Source: JAPOXR01 sp965199765 (GTDB lineage: Bacteria; Pseudomonadota; Alphaproteobacteria; Rhodobacterales; Rhodobacteraceae). From it: 64,000 nucleotides of DNA. Shown piece after piece: positions 26,629 through 36,165 of this stretch. The stretch is taken from contig CBDATC010000001.1 of NCBI GenBank assembly GCA_965199765.1, positions 496,001-560,000 on the forward strand. The letters are read 5' to 3'. Positions within the stretch are counted from its first letter, which is position 1, and the number at the start of each line of letters is the position of its first letter. A program made the position numbers and the translations under genes. The notes beneath the pieces are model-generated. The model made no database searches, was not told the origin of the DNA, and saw only the letters and a list, made by a program, of their open reading frames with translations.

Positions 26629-27256
26629 TTTTGAATTCTCTACTCTACTTCTGTTTTCTTTCACGAGCACCTTTCGACTGCCTCTGCTTCGAATGCATAA
26701 GGCAACACCGCCCGCTTTCCGTGTTCCACGTCAGCCGCAGACCGACGGGCTTCCGAATAAAAGCAAAGACGCTTGTTCCGTTTTGAAGTGCAGCCTCCCA
26801 GTCCTCCTAAGCTGACGCTATCAAATTAATTTTAATATTTCAACCGGCGCTGCGATCAAATCTATGTCAAAACCGGCATTTTCGAGCTTTTGTTTATTCC
26901 TGCGGTCGGCAACAGGTCTTTGTGACCGCTTGGCCAACCGGCAACAAAACCCACTTCTTTCAGCATAATTCAACGCTGCTTTGCAACGGAATATCCAGTT
27001 ACTCGAAATCGGCTGCCCAAACCAAGTTGCCGCCATCTCGAACGAACTCAATCACCGCCTTTGCAGGATATCGCAGATACGAAAGAAATGATGGGCGGAA
27101 CCGACCACGTTCGCAATAGGGTGGAGAACCCAGAGACTTAACCGGTTGTCATTGCCTTCAATGACAAAAGGCAACTGGTGAATGGTTTTTGTGTGATTGA
27201 AGCTGAGTCAATATTCACCGATATGCTCATGGAAACATCTGATACCGGAGAGTGCT
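26629..27256. other. gap with a probable decayed gene on the minus strand
   Basis: Between the binding protein and the carnitine gene. On the minus strand around 27100-26821 protein-like pieces occur in three frames in turn: A-V-I-E-F-V-R-D-G-G-N-L-V-W, then G-F-V-A-G-W-P-S-G-H-K-D-L, then N-A-G-F-D-I-D-L-I-A-A-P-V-E-I before a stop. This pattern suggests one gene broken by frameshifts, perhaps with a glutamine-amidotransferase-like fold; I cannot name it. Confidence 0.35.
27142..27178. promoter_or_regulatory. nested inverted repeats upstream of the carnitine gene
   Basis: CCGGTTG and CAACTGG frame the element, while GTCATTG and CAATGAC form a tight alternative hairpin inside it, sharing bases with the outer arm. 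It stands 79-115 bases before the carnitine dehydrogenase start. It could be an operator or an RNA switch between two hairpins; nothing in the sequence decides. Confidence 0.3.
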
Positions 27257-28717
27257 GTGCAGACAAATAAAACAGCGGCGATTGTTGGCGGAGGGGTGAT
27301 TGGAGGCGGATGGGCGGCACGCTTTCTGCTGTCCGGATGGCATGTGCGCATCTTTGATCCTGATTCCTCCAGCCGCAGCGCTGTTACGGGAGCGCTCGAA
27401 CGCGCACGGCGTTTTTATCCTGCATTGTATGATTTCATGCTGCCGCCAGAAGGCCGCCTCGAAATTGCCTCAGATATTAGGTCAGCGGTTTTCGATGCGG
27501 CGTGGATTCAGGAAAGCGTGCCAGAACGCTTAACGATAAAGCAAGAAGTGTTTGCCGAAATCCAAAAGTTCAGCCCGCCGGGCGGCGTTATCGCCTCATC
27601 GACTTCTGGTTTCAAACCGTCACAATTGCAAGAAGGCGCCCTGCGGCCTGAACAATTGATTGTCGCCCACCCATTTAATCCGGTCTACCTGCTTCCGATC
27701 GTCGAACTGGTGCTGTCACCCGCCAATTCTGAATCAATCAAGGAGCAGGCTGCCAAGATCCTGCGGAGCATTGGCATGAAACCATTGCATGTGAGATCGG
27801 AAATCGAAGCGCACATAGGAGACAGACTGCTCGAAGCGCTTTGGCGCGAGGCGCTGTGGCTTGTGCACGATGACATAGCCACCACGCAGGAAATTGATGA
27901 GGTGATAACGCACGGGTTCGGATTAAGATGGGCGCAGATGGGGCTGTTCGAAACCTATCGGATTGCCGGCGGCGCAGCTGGTATGGCTCACTTTATCGAA
28001 CAATTCGGCCCGTACCTTGGATTTCCGTGGAGCAAGCTAATCGACACACCGGAAATGTCCTCAGCCTTCGCCGCGAAAATCGGAGATCAATCCGACAAAC
28101 AGTCAGGCCACCTCTCAATCGAACAACTAGAACAGGTGCGAGACAACAACATCGTTACTATATTGCGCGGTCTTAAAGCGCGGAACTGGGGAGCTGGAAA
28201 ATTCCTGCGAGAGCATGATCAGACGCTTCCAAGGCCATCGCAGCCGATCACAGCCGCTCAATCAGTCACAACTGCGGAGCGCGTCATTCCACCAGACTGG
28301 ATCGATTATAATGGACATATGAACGAAGCGAGATATCTCGAAATCTTCAGCCTGGCGACCGATGAATTGCTGGCGTTGGCTGGCTGCGACCAAAATTATG
28401 TTGAATCGGGCAAGAGCTTTTTCACGCTCGAAACACACTTGCGCCACATCGCCGAAGCCTATGCGGGCGATACAGTCAGGGTTCGGACCAATTGCCTGTT
28501 CTTCCGCGGCAAGAAACTGCACCTGCTGCACATACTCGAACGGACGGACGGCACCGAACTCGCTTCCGCTGAGCATCTCCTTCTGCACATCGATCTCGAA
28601 CAGCGTCGTTCGTCGGATCCGGAGGGCAGCGTCGCTGAAGTCTTATCCCAAATCCATGAAGCTCACAAAACCAGCGTGCTGCCCGGCTGGATTTCGCCGA
28701 AACTTCGATTTTCGTGA
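27257..28717 (+). CDS. L-carnitine dehydrogenase fused to a hotdog thioesterase
   Basis: A 486-residue two-domain protein. Residues 1-315 are a 3-hydroxyacyl-CoA dehydrogenase fold: Rossmann motif V-G-G-G-V-I-G-G-G-W, A-S-S-T-S-G-F, and A-H-P-F-N-P-V-Y-L-L-P carrying the catalytic His, as in L-carnitine 3-dehydrogenase. Residues about 340-470 are a 4HBT-type hotdog domain with W-I-D-Y-N-G-H-M-N-E. In carnitine-degrading rhizobia and others this fusion oxidises carnitine to 3-dehydrocarnitine and hydrolyses the later betainyl-CoA to glycine betaine. The GTG start has GGAGAG about 5 bases upstream. The cleavage enzyme (BKACE/DUF849) that links the two steps is not in the window. Confidence 0.87.
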   Translation: MQTNKTAAIVGGGVIGGGWAARFLLSGWHVRIFDPDSSSRSAVTGALERARRFYPALYDFMLPPEGRLEIASDIRSAVFDAAWIQESVPERLTIKQEVFAEIQKFSPPGGVIASSTSGFKPSQLQEGALRPEQLIVAHPFNPVYLLPIVELVLSPANSESIKEQAAKILRSIGMKPLHVRSEIEAHIGDRLLEALWREALWLVHDDIATTQEIDEVITHGFGLRWAQMGLFETYRIAGGAAGMAHFIEQFGPYLGFPWSKLIDTPEMSSAFAAKIGDQSDKQSGHLSIEQLEQVRDNNIVTILRGLKARNWGAGKFLREHDQTLPRPSQPITAAQSVTTAERVIPPDWIDYNGHMNEARYLEIFSLATDELLALAGCDQNYVESGKSFFTLETHLRHIAEAYAGDTVRVRTNCLFFRGKKLHLLHILERTDGTELASAEHLLLHIDLEQRRSSDPEGSVAEVLSQIHEAHKTSVLPGWISPKLRFS

Positions 28718-28850
28718 CAAAATTCGACGGTTCGGATGGTTACCAAAATTGCCCGGTCACATGCGGATCATGATGATGACCTTCCCCATTGGGATTTAAT
28801 GAATTTGTTTCCCGTCCCGGAATCGAAAGAGTTTGCGGAATTCTTCAATG

Positions 28851-29123
28851 AATTGGAATGCACCGCATTTCATTCATGCGCCGCTTTATGTCTTCACTTA
28901 TCCATTCGGAATCATAGTCGCGACTGCATTATACACCGCCTGCGAAAGCGGTGTTGCTGACTTCGAAAGCAAGTTTTTTGATGTGTTGGCGGCAGGAGAT
29001 CCCAATCGCCATAGCAAACTCTTGGAACCATTCGGCATTTCGGTGGCCGACCCGCCGTTATGAGGCGAGGGGCTTGCCGGTGATCTCTCGTCACATCGAT
29101 GTGCTGGAAATCCTGCAAAACTG
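28851..29123 (+). pseudogene. C-terminal remnant of oligoendopeptidase F (M3 family)
   Basis: The frame contains P-H-F-I-H-A-P-L-Y-V-F-T-Y-P-F-G, the conserved C-terminal segment of PepF-type metallopeptidases, then Y-x-A-C-E-S-G, L-A-A-G-D and L-L-E-P-F-G-I-S-V-A-D-P. A stop follows, and the expected continuation R-G-L-P-V-I-S-R-H-I-D-V-L-E is in another frame, ending at 29123. The zinc-binding H-E-x-x-H part is missing, so the gene is dead. Confidence 0.75.
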
Positions 29124-29134
29124 ACTTGCTGCGG

Positions 29135-30025
29135 TCATTCGACAGGCATTCCCTGTTCTGTAGCCAGTTCCAATACCCGCGCCTTGACCTTATTGAACGC
29201 GCGCTCCTCAATTTGCCGAATGCGTTCGCGGCTGACCGAATATTTTTGTGAAAGCACTTCCAATGTGCAGGGTTGATCAGACAGGCGGCGGTTCTTTAGT
29301 ATATCTGCTTCCCGCTCGTCCAGAACCGACAGCGCAACGGTCAGCAGACCGGCACGCACCTCCTTCTCCTGTTTTTCGGCAAAGTCAGCGACATGATCGG
29401 CGCTTTGATCAACCAACAGGTCTTGGACTTCGGTTGTGTTATCGCCATCCAGTCCAATTGTCTGATTAAGCGATCCATCACGCCCAGCCAGCCTTTGCTC
29501 CATTGAAAACACGTCTTCTGCGGAGACGCTCAGATTTTCTGCGATCTTGCCGGCTTGCTCATCCGTCAGTTGGCCTTCGATTGCACCGATCCTTTGCTTC
29601 GCTTTGCGAAGATTGAAAAACAACTTTTTCTGCGAGCGCGTGGTTCCCATCTTAACCAGACTCCAAGAACGCAGAATGTATTCCTGCACCTGCGCTCTTA
29701 TCCACCAGATTGCGTAGGTCGCGAGACGAAAACCGCGCTCCGGATCAAATCGTTTCACTGCCTGCATCAAACCGATATTCGCCTCTGAGACTACGTCGGC
29801 AACCGGCAATCCGTACCCTCGGTACCCCATGGCAATCTTCGCGGCGAGCCGAAGATGCGAGGTGACAAGCGCATGAGCGGCTGTGGAATCGGAATGTTCC
29901 ACCCAGCGTTTGGCCAGCATGTATTCTTCTTGTTTTTCCAGTATCGGAAACTTGCGAATTTCTGCCAAATAGGCGTCCAGTCCTACATCAGCTGACAATG
30001 CCGGGAGTGAAGTGGTCCTGCTCAA
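29135..30025 (-). CDS. rpoH: RNA polymerase sigma-32 factor RpoH
   Basis: A 296-residue heat-shock sigma factor. Region 2 shows H-L-R-L-A-A-K-I-A and the core-binding and -10 recognition segment ending F-R-L-A-T-Y-A-I-W-W-I-R. The RpoH box Q-K-K-L-F-F-N-L-R that separates it from RpoD is present near residue 133. Region 4.2 ends with S-R-E-R-I-R-Q-I-E. The only plausible start is TTG at 30025, with AAAGGA 8 bases upstream; the rare start may keep synthesis low. It follows rluD on the same strand, a typical Rhodobacterales order. Confidence 0.95.
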   Translation of the reverse strand: MSRTTSLPALSADVGLDAYLAEIRKFPILEKQEEYMLAKRWVEHSDSTAAHALVTSHLRLAAKIAMGYRGYGLPVADVVSEANIGLMQAVKRFDPERGFRLATYAIWWIRAQVQEYILRSWSLVKMGTTRSQKKLFFNLRKAKQRIGAIEGQLTDEQAGKIAENLSVSAEDVFSMEQRLAGRDGSLNQTIGLDGDNTTEVQDLLVDQSADHVADFAEKQEKEVRAGLLTVALSVLDEREADILKNRRLSDQPCTLEVLSQKYSVSRERIRQIEERAFNKVKARVLELATEQGMPVE

Positions 30026-30080
30026 TTCTTATCCTTTCTATTCGCTCTCAATATGTGGGCCCGATCTTGTCGAATTCAAG

Positions 30081-31118
30081 TTATGCATCATTCAGACGCA
30101 ACTTAAGCGCGTCGACAAGCGTCCGCATATCTTCAGGAAGTGGTGAATTAAAGCGAACTATAGCACCCGTGCGTGGATGATGCAACACAAGATTTGCCGC
30201 ATGCAGTGCTTGGCGGGGAAATTCAGCGGCCTTGCTGCGGGCTTTCTCATCAATCTTCTGGGGAAGAATCTTTGTATTCATGCTATAGACGGGGTCGCCA
30301 ATCACCGGGTATCCGGCGCGCTGAAGATGGACACGGATCTGATGGGTCCGCCCGGTTTCCAACCGGCATTCAATCAGCGAAACCAAACGGCTGTGATGGC
30401 AGCTCACCACCCGGATTCGGGTCACGGCGTGCCGGCCCGTTCGCGGGACCACATCCATTCTGTCTCGATGCTTGCGATGGCGGCCGATGTCGCCTTCGAT
30501 CCTAATCCAGCCGTCGGCCTCAAAAGACACTTGAATCCGATGACCGAATCCCGCTCCAGGCGCCGGAGTGCCCCTGATTACAGCCAAGTAGCGGCGCGAA
30601 GCCGACCTGTCCTGAAACTGTTCCGCCAACCGAACCATAGCAAGCTGTGATTTGGCGGCTACCAAAAGACCGGAAGTATCTTTATCCAATCGATGCACAA
30701 TCCCGGGCCGCTGGTTGTCGGCGATTCCGGCAAATTGATTGCCGAACCGATGAATGAGCGCGTGCACCAAAGTCCCTTGCCGATGATTCTTCGCCGGGTG
30801 GACAACCATGCCGGCCGACTTATCGACAACGATCATATCGGCATCTTCATAAACGACATTCAACGGGATATTTTCGCCAACAAGTGATGGGTTAATCTGA
30901 GAATTGAATGCAATCCACCATTCTTCTCCCGGCCGCACCGAAGCATCGGGTTCAACAACGGCAATGCCCTGCCGAGTTACATGACCTTCCCGAATCAGGC
31001 GCGTGATGCGCGTGCGGCTTAGACCAAGGTCCGCTGGAAGTTCTCTTGCCAATGCCTTATCAAGACGATTTGGCGCCTCATCACCAATTTTCACCAGTAT
31101 TCTGCGGGGCTCTGTCAC
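30081..31118 (-). CDS. rluD: 23S rRNA pseudouridine synthase RluD
   Basis: A 345-residue RluA/RluD-family enzyme modifying uridines of helix 69 in 23S rRNA. An S4 RNA-binding domain spans about residues 15-75. The catalytic motif is H-R-L-D-K-D-T-S-G-L, and R-T-H-Q-I-R-V-H-L is present later. Length fits RluD. I choose the GTG at 31118, giving T-E-P-R-R; it is one base away from the divergent ATG of the DUF6476 gene at 31120. A longer frame exists but its extra 99 residues would be antisense to that gene. Confidence 0.92.
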   Translation of the reverse strand: MTEPRRILVKIGDEAPNRLDKALARELPADLGLSRTRITRLIREGHVTRQGIAVVEPDASVRPGEEWWIAFNSQINPSLVGENIPLNVVYEDADMIVVDKSAGMVVHPAKNHRQGTLVHALIHRFGNQFAGIADNQRPGIVHRLDKDTSGLLVAAKSQLAMVRLAEQFQDRSASRRYLAVIRGTPAPGAGFGHRIQVSFEADGWIRIEGDIGRHRKHRDRMDVVPRTGRHAVTRIRVVSCHHSRLVSLIECRLETGRTHQIRVHLQRAGYPVIGDPVYSMNTKILPQKIDEKARSKAAEFPRQALHAANLVLHHPRTGAIVRFNSPLPEDMRTLVDALKLRLNDA

Positions 31119-31119
31119 T

Positions 31120-31434
31120 ATGAAAAACACTCCGGCCGAAGCCCTTGATGCATCCACAATCAAGTGGCTGAAGGTACTGGTGATGACATTAACAATTACG
31201 TTAATTGTCGGTTTCGTTGTAATTGTCGGACTGTTTGTCTTAAGATTCAACTCTCTTGGACCGCAGTCCTTGACCCTGCCGGAAACAATCGCACTGCCTG
31301 ACGGATCGGTTGCGCAAAGTTTCACGGTAACGAGTAACTGGTATGCGGTGGTTACAGAAAATGATGCAATTCTAATCTTTGACCGTTCGACAGGCATACT
31401 GCTGAACCGGATCACCGTTGTTGCAGAGCCCTAG
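31120..31434 (+). CDS. DUF6476 family small membrane protein
   Basis: A 104-residue protein with one strong transmembrane helix (about residues 20-45, rich in Val/Ile/Leu) and a C-terminal domain ending in I-L-I-F-D-R-S-T-G. It lies back to back with rluD and ahead of dnaG, the position of DUF6476 proteins in Rhodobacterales. The C-terminal part would face the periplasm or form a small beta fold. No function is known. Confidence 0.75.
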   Translation: MKNTPAEALDASTIKWLKVLVMTLTITLIVGFVVIVGLFVLRFNSLGPQSLTLPETIALPDGSVAQSFTVTSNWYAVVTENDAILIFDRSTGILLNRITVVAEP

Positions 31435-31505
31435 ATTCGGCTATTCGGCAAAAAAAATTCTGAACCAGCATTGCCCACAACAAGAAAATTCTTCATTCTT
31501 ACGCC

Positions 31506-33488
31506 ATGTCTATTCCCTCTGGATTCGTTAACGAGCTGCTTGCCCGCGTGTCTCTCGCACGTGTCGCCGGACAGCATCTGAACTGGGATTCGCGTAAATC
31601 GAACCCCTCAAGGGGCGACTATTGGGCTTGCTGCCCGTTCCACGAGGAAAAAACACCTTCGTTTCATCTGGATGACCGCAAGGGTTTCTATTACTGCTTT
31701 GGCTGCCAGGAGAAGGGCAACGCAATCTCCTTTGTGCGTAAAATCAGGAATTTGGGCTACCGCGAAACCATCGAAGTGCTGGCGCAGTTCGCTGGCATGA
31801 CGGTTCCTGCATTCGATATCCGTGAAGCGGAAGCTGAAAAGCAGCGCATTTCACTTTACGAAGTCTGTGAAAAAGCAGCCGACTACTTCAGGAAAAACCT
31901 AGCGTCACAAGCAGGCTTTGCCGCACGGGAATATCTTTTGCAGCGGGGCGTTGCCAAAGAGGCGCAGAAGCAATTCGAAATTGGATTCGCCAGCAATGAA
32001 CGATACCAGTTAACGAACCATCTTCAAGCACAGGGAATTTCACTTAACCTGCTCAGCGATGCTGGGCTGACAATTGTTCCCGATGACGGCGGCGCGCCAT
32101 TTGACCGCTTCCGGAACCGAATCATATTCCCGATCCGTGATCTGCGCGACCGAATGACCGCATTCGGCGGGCGTTCCTTAGACCCGTCAGCCCGCGCAAA
32201 ATATCTTAACTCGCCGGAAACCGATATCTTCAGCAAGGGCACATGCCTTTACAACCATAAAGCCGCACAAGATGCGCTGTCAGCCGGGCAGCCGCTCGTT
32301 ATTGCCGAAGGCTACATGGATGTGATCGCACTCAGCGATGCCGGCATTTCAGCCAGCGTTGCGCCGCTCGGCACCTCCATCACCGAACATCAGATTCGGC
32401 ATCTGTGGCGCATGGCTGATTTCCCGGTGTTGGCATTAGACGGTGATATGGCCGGATTCCGCGCGGCCACAAAAACTATGCAGCTTGCTCTGCCGCTGCT
32501 GGAACCTGGCAAATCACTGCGTTTCTGCTTCCTTCCGGAAAATAAAGACCCCGATGACTTCCTTAAGGAATTCGGTCGCTCAGCCATGCTGGCGCTGATT
32601 GAAAAATCGATGCGGCTGGACGAATTTCTTTGGCAGAATACGCTGAATAAACGCAGTTTGGACTCACCTGAAAACCGAGCGAGCTTCGAAGCCGAATTAC
32701 TGAGCTGCATAGCGACCATTCGCGATATCTCTGTCAGGCGGCAATACAACCAGCAATTTCGCAATCGCCTGTTTGAATTCGGTCGGTCCAGATCCTCTTC
32801 GCGCAATGGGACGAAGCATCGAAAGACCGGCGGCGGCCCAACCCGTGAATTGCGATCCACCGTCTTGGCGGCGGGACGATGCGGAGACGGCGTCGACGTA
32901 TATGTTCGCGAGAGCACGATTCTTGGCATATGCCTGTGCGTTCCTGATGTCATTGACCGTGTGCGCAGCAGGCTGGAGCAGATTGAACTCACCAATGGAA
33001 AATTGCGGCAGATTTTGGATTCCATTCTGCTTATTGGACTTGATGAGCCGATAGAATTGTCCAGCTTCTGCGAAATGGCCGCCAAAGAATGTGGCGAGCA
33101 CACCATCAACCAACTGACGAGCTCGAAGCATTTGTTCCTCTTGAGGAAAAATTCTGATGGGTCTCGCACCGATATTGCGGGCTCGGAACTCATCAAGCGG
33201 GCCGAACTTATGCTGACGGAGGAGTTGAATAAGCTTGATGCATCCCGAGCCGCGATCCAAGAAATGGAAGAAGCAGCGCGAGACGCCAAAGAGGGAGCCG
33301 AGATCGTTTCACTCAGTAGATTCGCTGAAACTGTGGCTCAGCGGGAGCGTGCTCGAAGCGGCGCTGACCACCTGTTGGATCACGCTTGGGATTCGATTCC
33401 CGCTGAAAACGGCGTGGCGATGGATAAGGGTGCGGTAAATGAACTTGACCAGTTGTTCCGTGAAACCCAGCAAGCCAATCACCGCTGA
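31506..33488 (+). CDS. dnaG: DNA primase DnaG
   Basis: A 660-residue primase that makes RNA primers at the replication fork. The N-terminal zinc finger has C-P-F-H-E-E-K-T and C-F-G-C. The TOPRIM core shows the E-G-Y-M-D motif and L-A-L-D-G-D-M-A-G. The C-terminal domain after about residue 440 is for DnaB binding. It precedes rpoD, a typical macromolecular synthesis cluster, though a gap of about 600 bases separates them. Confidence 0.96.
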   Translation: MSIPSGFVNELLARVSLARVAGQHLNWDSRKSNPSRGDYWACCPFHEEKTPSFHLDDRKGFYYCFGCQEKGNAISFVRKIRNLGYRETIEVLAQFAGMTVPAFDIREAEAEKQRISLYEVCEKAADYFRKNLASQAGFAAREYLLQRGVAKEAQKQFEIGFASNERYQLTNHLQAQGISLNLLSDAGLTIVPDDGGAPFDRFRNRIIFPIRDLRDRMTAFGGRSLDPSARAKYLNSPETDIFSKGTCLYNHKAAQDALSAGQPLVIAEGYMDVIALSDAGISASVAPLGTSITEHQIRHLWRMADFPVLALDGDMAGFRAATKTMQLALPLLEPGKSLRFCFLPENKDPDDFLKEFGRSAMLALIEKSMRLDEFLWQNTLNKRSLDSPENRASFEAELLSCIATIRDISVRRQYNQQFRNRLFEFGRSRSSSRNGTKHRKTGGGPTRELRSTVLAAGRCGDGVDVYVRESTILGICLCVPDVIDRVRSRLEQIELTNGKLRQILDSILLIGLDEPIELSSFCEMAAKECGEHTINQLTSSKHLFLLRKNSDGSRTDIAGSELIKRAELMLTEELNKLDASRAAIQEMEEAARDAKEGAEIVSLSRFAETVAQRERARSGADHLLDHAWDSIPAENGVAMDKGAVNELDQLFRETQQANHR

Positions 33489-34103
33489 TTCAACCAACAC
33501 AGTCTCAAACCCCGTTTTTCAGGCTTTGAGTTTAAGTCTCAAGCTCCGGTCTGACCGCAGAAGGCAATGCTTTTTCAAACCAAAATTCGGTTGTCGTCAG
33601 GCGGATACTCCCGCGCAGCGCTCAAGGAGGGAGTGCCGCGTGCGTCAAAAGGTTCATCAGCTTTTGCCAAGCTGCACCGTCATCCGCCGTAAGAATGACC
33701 GGTCGAACAAAGGCGCGCGGAGCAAACCTCGACCGTGAATTGTTTGCCTGAGCAAATCCAAATAAAATATGATAAGCTTGAGTTTGCGGTGGCTGTTGTG
33801 CAACACTCGATTACCGGTCGGCATGGGAACTCATAAGAGTTTTTTGTCTTTTTTCGCGTATTCAGAGCACTGTTCGGCCCTGCAATCCCAGCCATTGGGC
33901 ATTTTTTGAGATCAGTTGGCGCACAGGGTTTTAGCATTGAACTAATGGTCCTATATGTGAAGCAGGATTAAAGTGAGTCGGATCTCCAATTACGGTGTGA
34001 AACAAACCTGAATTCTAAACAACGAGTTAAGGTGACAGCCCAATGTAAATTGGTCAAACGCCGGAGTGAAACTCAGCCCTGTCAAACGCGCGAGGAAGAG
34101 AAC
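33489..34103. other. dnaG-rpoD gap
   Basis: No protein gene is supported. A weak hairpin with a T-run (AACTC-ATAA-GAGTTTTTTG) is at 33828-33846 and may end transcripts from upstream. The rpoD promoter should lie between it and 34104, but I see no convincing -35/-10 pair. Confidence 0.5.
33828..33846 (+). terminator. weak possible intrinsic terminator
   Basis: A 5-base stem (AACTC / GAGTT) with loop ATAA is followed by four further T. The stem is short and AT-rich, so only a weak candidate. Confidence 0.35.
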
Positions 34104-36029
34104 ATGATCCAATCCGCTGTGCAGCAACAGATACCCGCCCACAGTCCTGCCGCGGCTCCGCCGCGAAGAGTGCGCCTGCCTGAAATCAAGGAAATGATCG
34201 GTTTCGCCCGCGAACGAGGTTTCATAACGCATGATGAGTTGGATCAGCTGCAGGAGAAACTGTCGTCTGACGAGATTGAATCTGTGATGACGATGTTCAA
34301 CAATATGGGCATCAATATCATCGAATCCGAAGAAGAGATCGAGGAGGAACGGCCGAGCGGGACGCGTCTGCCCGAGGTCTCGAAGTCAACCGAAGTTGCC
34401 GTAAAGCCCACAACAAGCGGACGCGCAGATTCAACCGACGACCCTGTGCGCATGTATCTGCAGGATATGGGCGGAGTTGATCTGCTGTCACGTGAAGGCG
34501 AGATTGCCATCGCCAAACGAATAGAAGCCGGCAGACGAACCATGATCAGCGGACTTGCAGAAAGCCCGCTGACCTTTGCGGCGATATCAGTCTGGGTAGA
34601 GGAACTGCAAAACGCGGAAGTTAATCTGCGTGACGTTCTCGATCTCGAAGCCACGCACAGTTCATTGATGCAGGCCGAGGGCGCCGCCGGAAAAAGCAAA
34701 AGCGGAAAACCGAATTCAGGCGACGGCGAGGCCAGTGTGGTGGAAGACGAAGCCGCCAACCTTTCCGTGGCGAAGCTTGAATCTTTGCTGAAGCCAAAAC
34801 TTCAAGTCGAACTTGAAACGATTGCGCAAAAATTCAAAACACTGAAATTAATCCAGTCAAAGCGCATTCTTGCCGCATGCGGCAAAGAAAGAAAGCTAAC
34901 GGCAAAGCGCGAACAGCAGTATCAGCAACTGCGGAATGACCTCATTGCCCGTGTTAATTCGCTGCACCTCCATAACAACCGCATAGACAACCTCGTTGAT
35001 CAGCTGCGGCAAGTGCACAACAACGTGTTCGAGATTGATTCCAAAGTCATCAAGCTCGCAGAACGTTCGAGAATAAACCGCAGGGAATTCATTGACTGCT
35101 GGATCGGCAATGAATTGAACCCAAAGTGGATCGCCGAAATCCGCCAGAAGTCCGGTCGGGGGTGGTCTACTCTGACTTCTCGGTCGCTTAATGACATCAT
35201 TGCTCTCAGAGAAGAGCTGGAACAGACTGCATTGGTCTGTGGACTCAACATCTCCGAGTTTCGTGATGTCATCCGGCTCGTGCAGAAAGGAGAAAGGGAA
35301 GCTGGGCAGGCCAAAAAAGAAATGGTGGAAGCCAATCTGCGGCTAGTCATCTCGATCGCCAAGAAATACACCAACCGGGGCCTGCAGTTCCTCGACCTGA
35401 TTCAAGAGGGCAACATCGGCCTGATGAAGGCAGTTGACAAGTTCGAGTATCGCCGCGGTTATAAATTCTCGACTTACGCCACTTGGTGGATTCGACAAGC
35501 CATTACCCGTTCGATCGCGGATCAGGCGCGAACGATCCGAATTCCGGTGCATATGATTGAAACCATCAACAAAATGAATCGCACCAGCCGGCAGATTTTG
35601 CATGAGATCGGCCGCGAGCCAACTCCGGAGGAACTCGCAGCGAAACTGCAGATGCCGCTTGATAAGGTGCGGAAAGTCATGAAAATCGCCAAAGAACCGA
35701 TTAGCTTGGAAACTCCTGTCGGAGACGAAGAAGATAGCCAGCTCGGCGACTTCATCGAAGATAAGAATGCGATCCTACCACTCGACAGCGCAATCCAGAA
35801 CAACCTGAAAGAGACGACGTCCCGCGTGCTTTCCCAGCTGAGCGCGCGAGAAGAACGTGTGCTGCGGATGCGCTTCGGAATCGGCATGAATACTGACCAT
35901 ACGCTCGAAGAGGTCGGCAGACAATTCAAGGTAACGCGCGAACGAATCCGACAGATTGAAGCAAAGGCGCTGCGCAAACTGAAGCATCCTAACCGCGGCA
36001 AAAAGCTGCGACAGTTTCTTGAAAACTAG
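34104..36029 (+). CDS. rpoD: primary sigma factor RpoD (sigma-70)
   Basis: A 641-residue housekeeping sigma factor. Region 1.1 occupies the N-terminus (V-R-L-P-E-I-K-E-M-I) and region 1.2 has P-V-R-M-Y-L-Q-D-M-G. A long non-conserved insert follows, then region 2 with N-L-R-L-V-I-S-I-A-K-K-Y and Y-K-F-S-T-Y-A-T-W-W-I-R-Q-A, region 3, and region 4.2 V-T-R-E-R-I-R-Q-I-E. ATG 34104 is chosen for its GAGGAAGAG ribosome site; an upstream ATG would add 24 residues not typical of the family. Confidence 0.97.
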   Translation: MIQSAVQQQIPAHSPAAAPPRRVRLPEIKEMIGFARERGFITHDELDQLQEKLSSDEIESVMTMFNNMGINIIESEEEIEEERPSGTRLPEVSKSTEVAVKPTTSGRADSTDDPVRMYLQDMGGVDLLSREGEIAIAKRIEAGRRTMISGLAESPLTFAAISVWVEELQNAEVNLRDVLDLEATHSSLMQAEGAAGKSKSGKPNSGDGEASVVEDEAANLSVAKLESLLKPKLQVELETIAQKFKTLKLIQSKRILAACGKERKLTAKREQQYQQLRNDLIARVNSLHLHNNRIDNLVDQLRQVHNNVFEIDSKVIKLAERSRINRREFIDCWIGNELNPKWIAEIRQKSGRGWSTLTSRSLNDIIALREELEQTALVCGLNISEFRDVIRLVQKGEREAGQAKKEMVEANLRLVISIAKKYTNRGLQFLDLIQEGNIGLMKAVDKFEYRRGYKFSTYATWWIRQAITRSIADQARTIRIPVHMIETINKMNRTSRQILHEIGREPTPEELAAKLQMPLDKVRKVMKIAKEPISLETPVGDEEDSQLGDFIEDKNAILPLDSAIQNNLKETTSRVLSQLSAREERVLRMRFGIGMNTDHTLEEVGRQFKVTRERIRQIEAKALRKLKHPNRGKKLRQFLEN

Positions 36030-36046
36030 TGAAGATCCGTCGCACC

Positions 36047-36080
36047 GCGGTTGCTTATTGCCATCAACCGCATCATTTTG
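36047..36080 (+). terminator. likely terminator after rpoD
   Basis: GCGGTTG and CAACCGC form a perfect 7-base stem with an 11-base loop, 18 bases after the rpoD stop, followed by ATCATTTTGG. The T-run is short, so termination may be incomplete. Confidence 0.55.
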
Positions 36081-36165
36081 GCACAAAATCCACAATGCAT
36101 ACTTGCCTTTGTCTGAAACCCGCAAATAGTAGGGTTCCCGTCAATAACTGGTAAGGGGACGGTTT

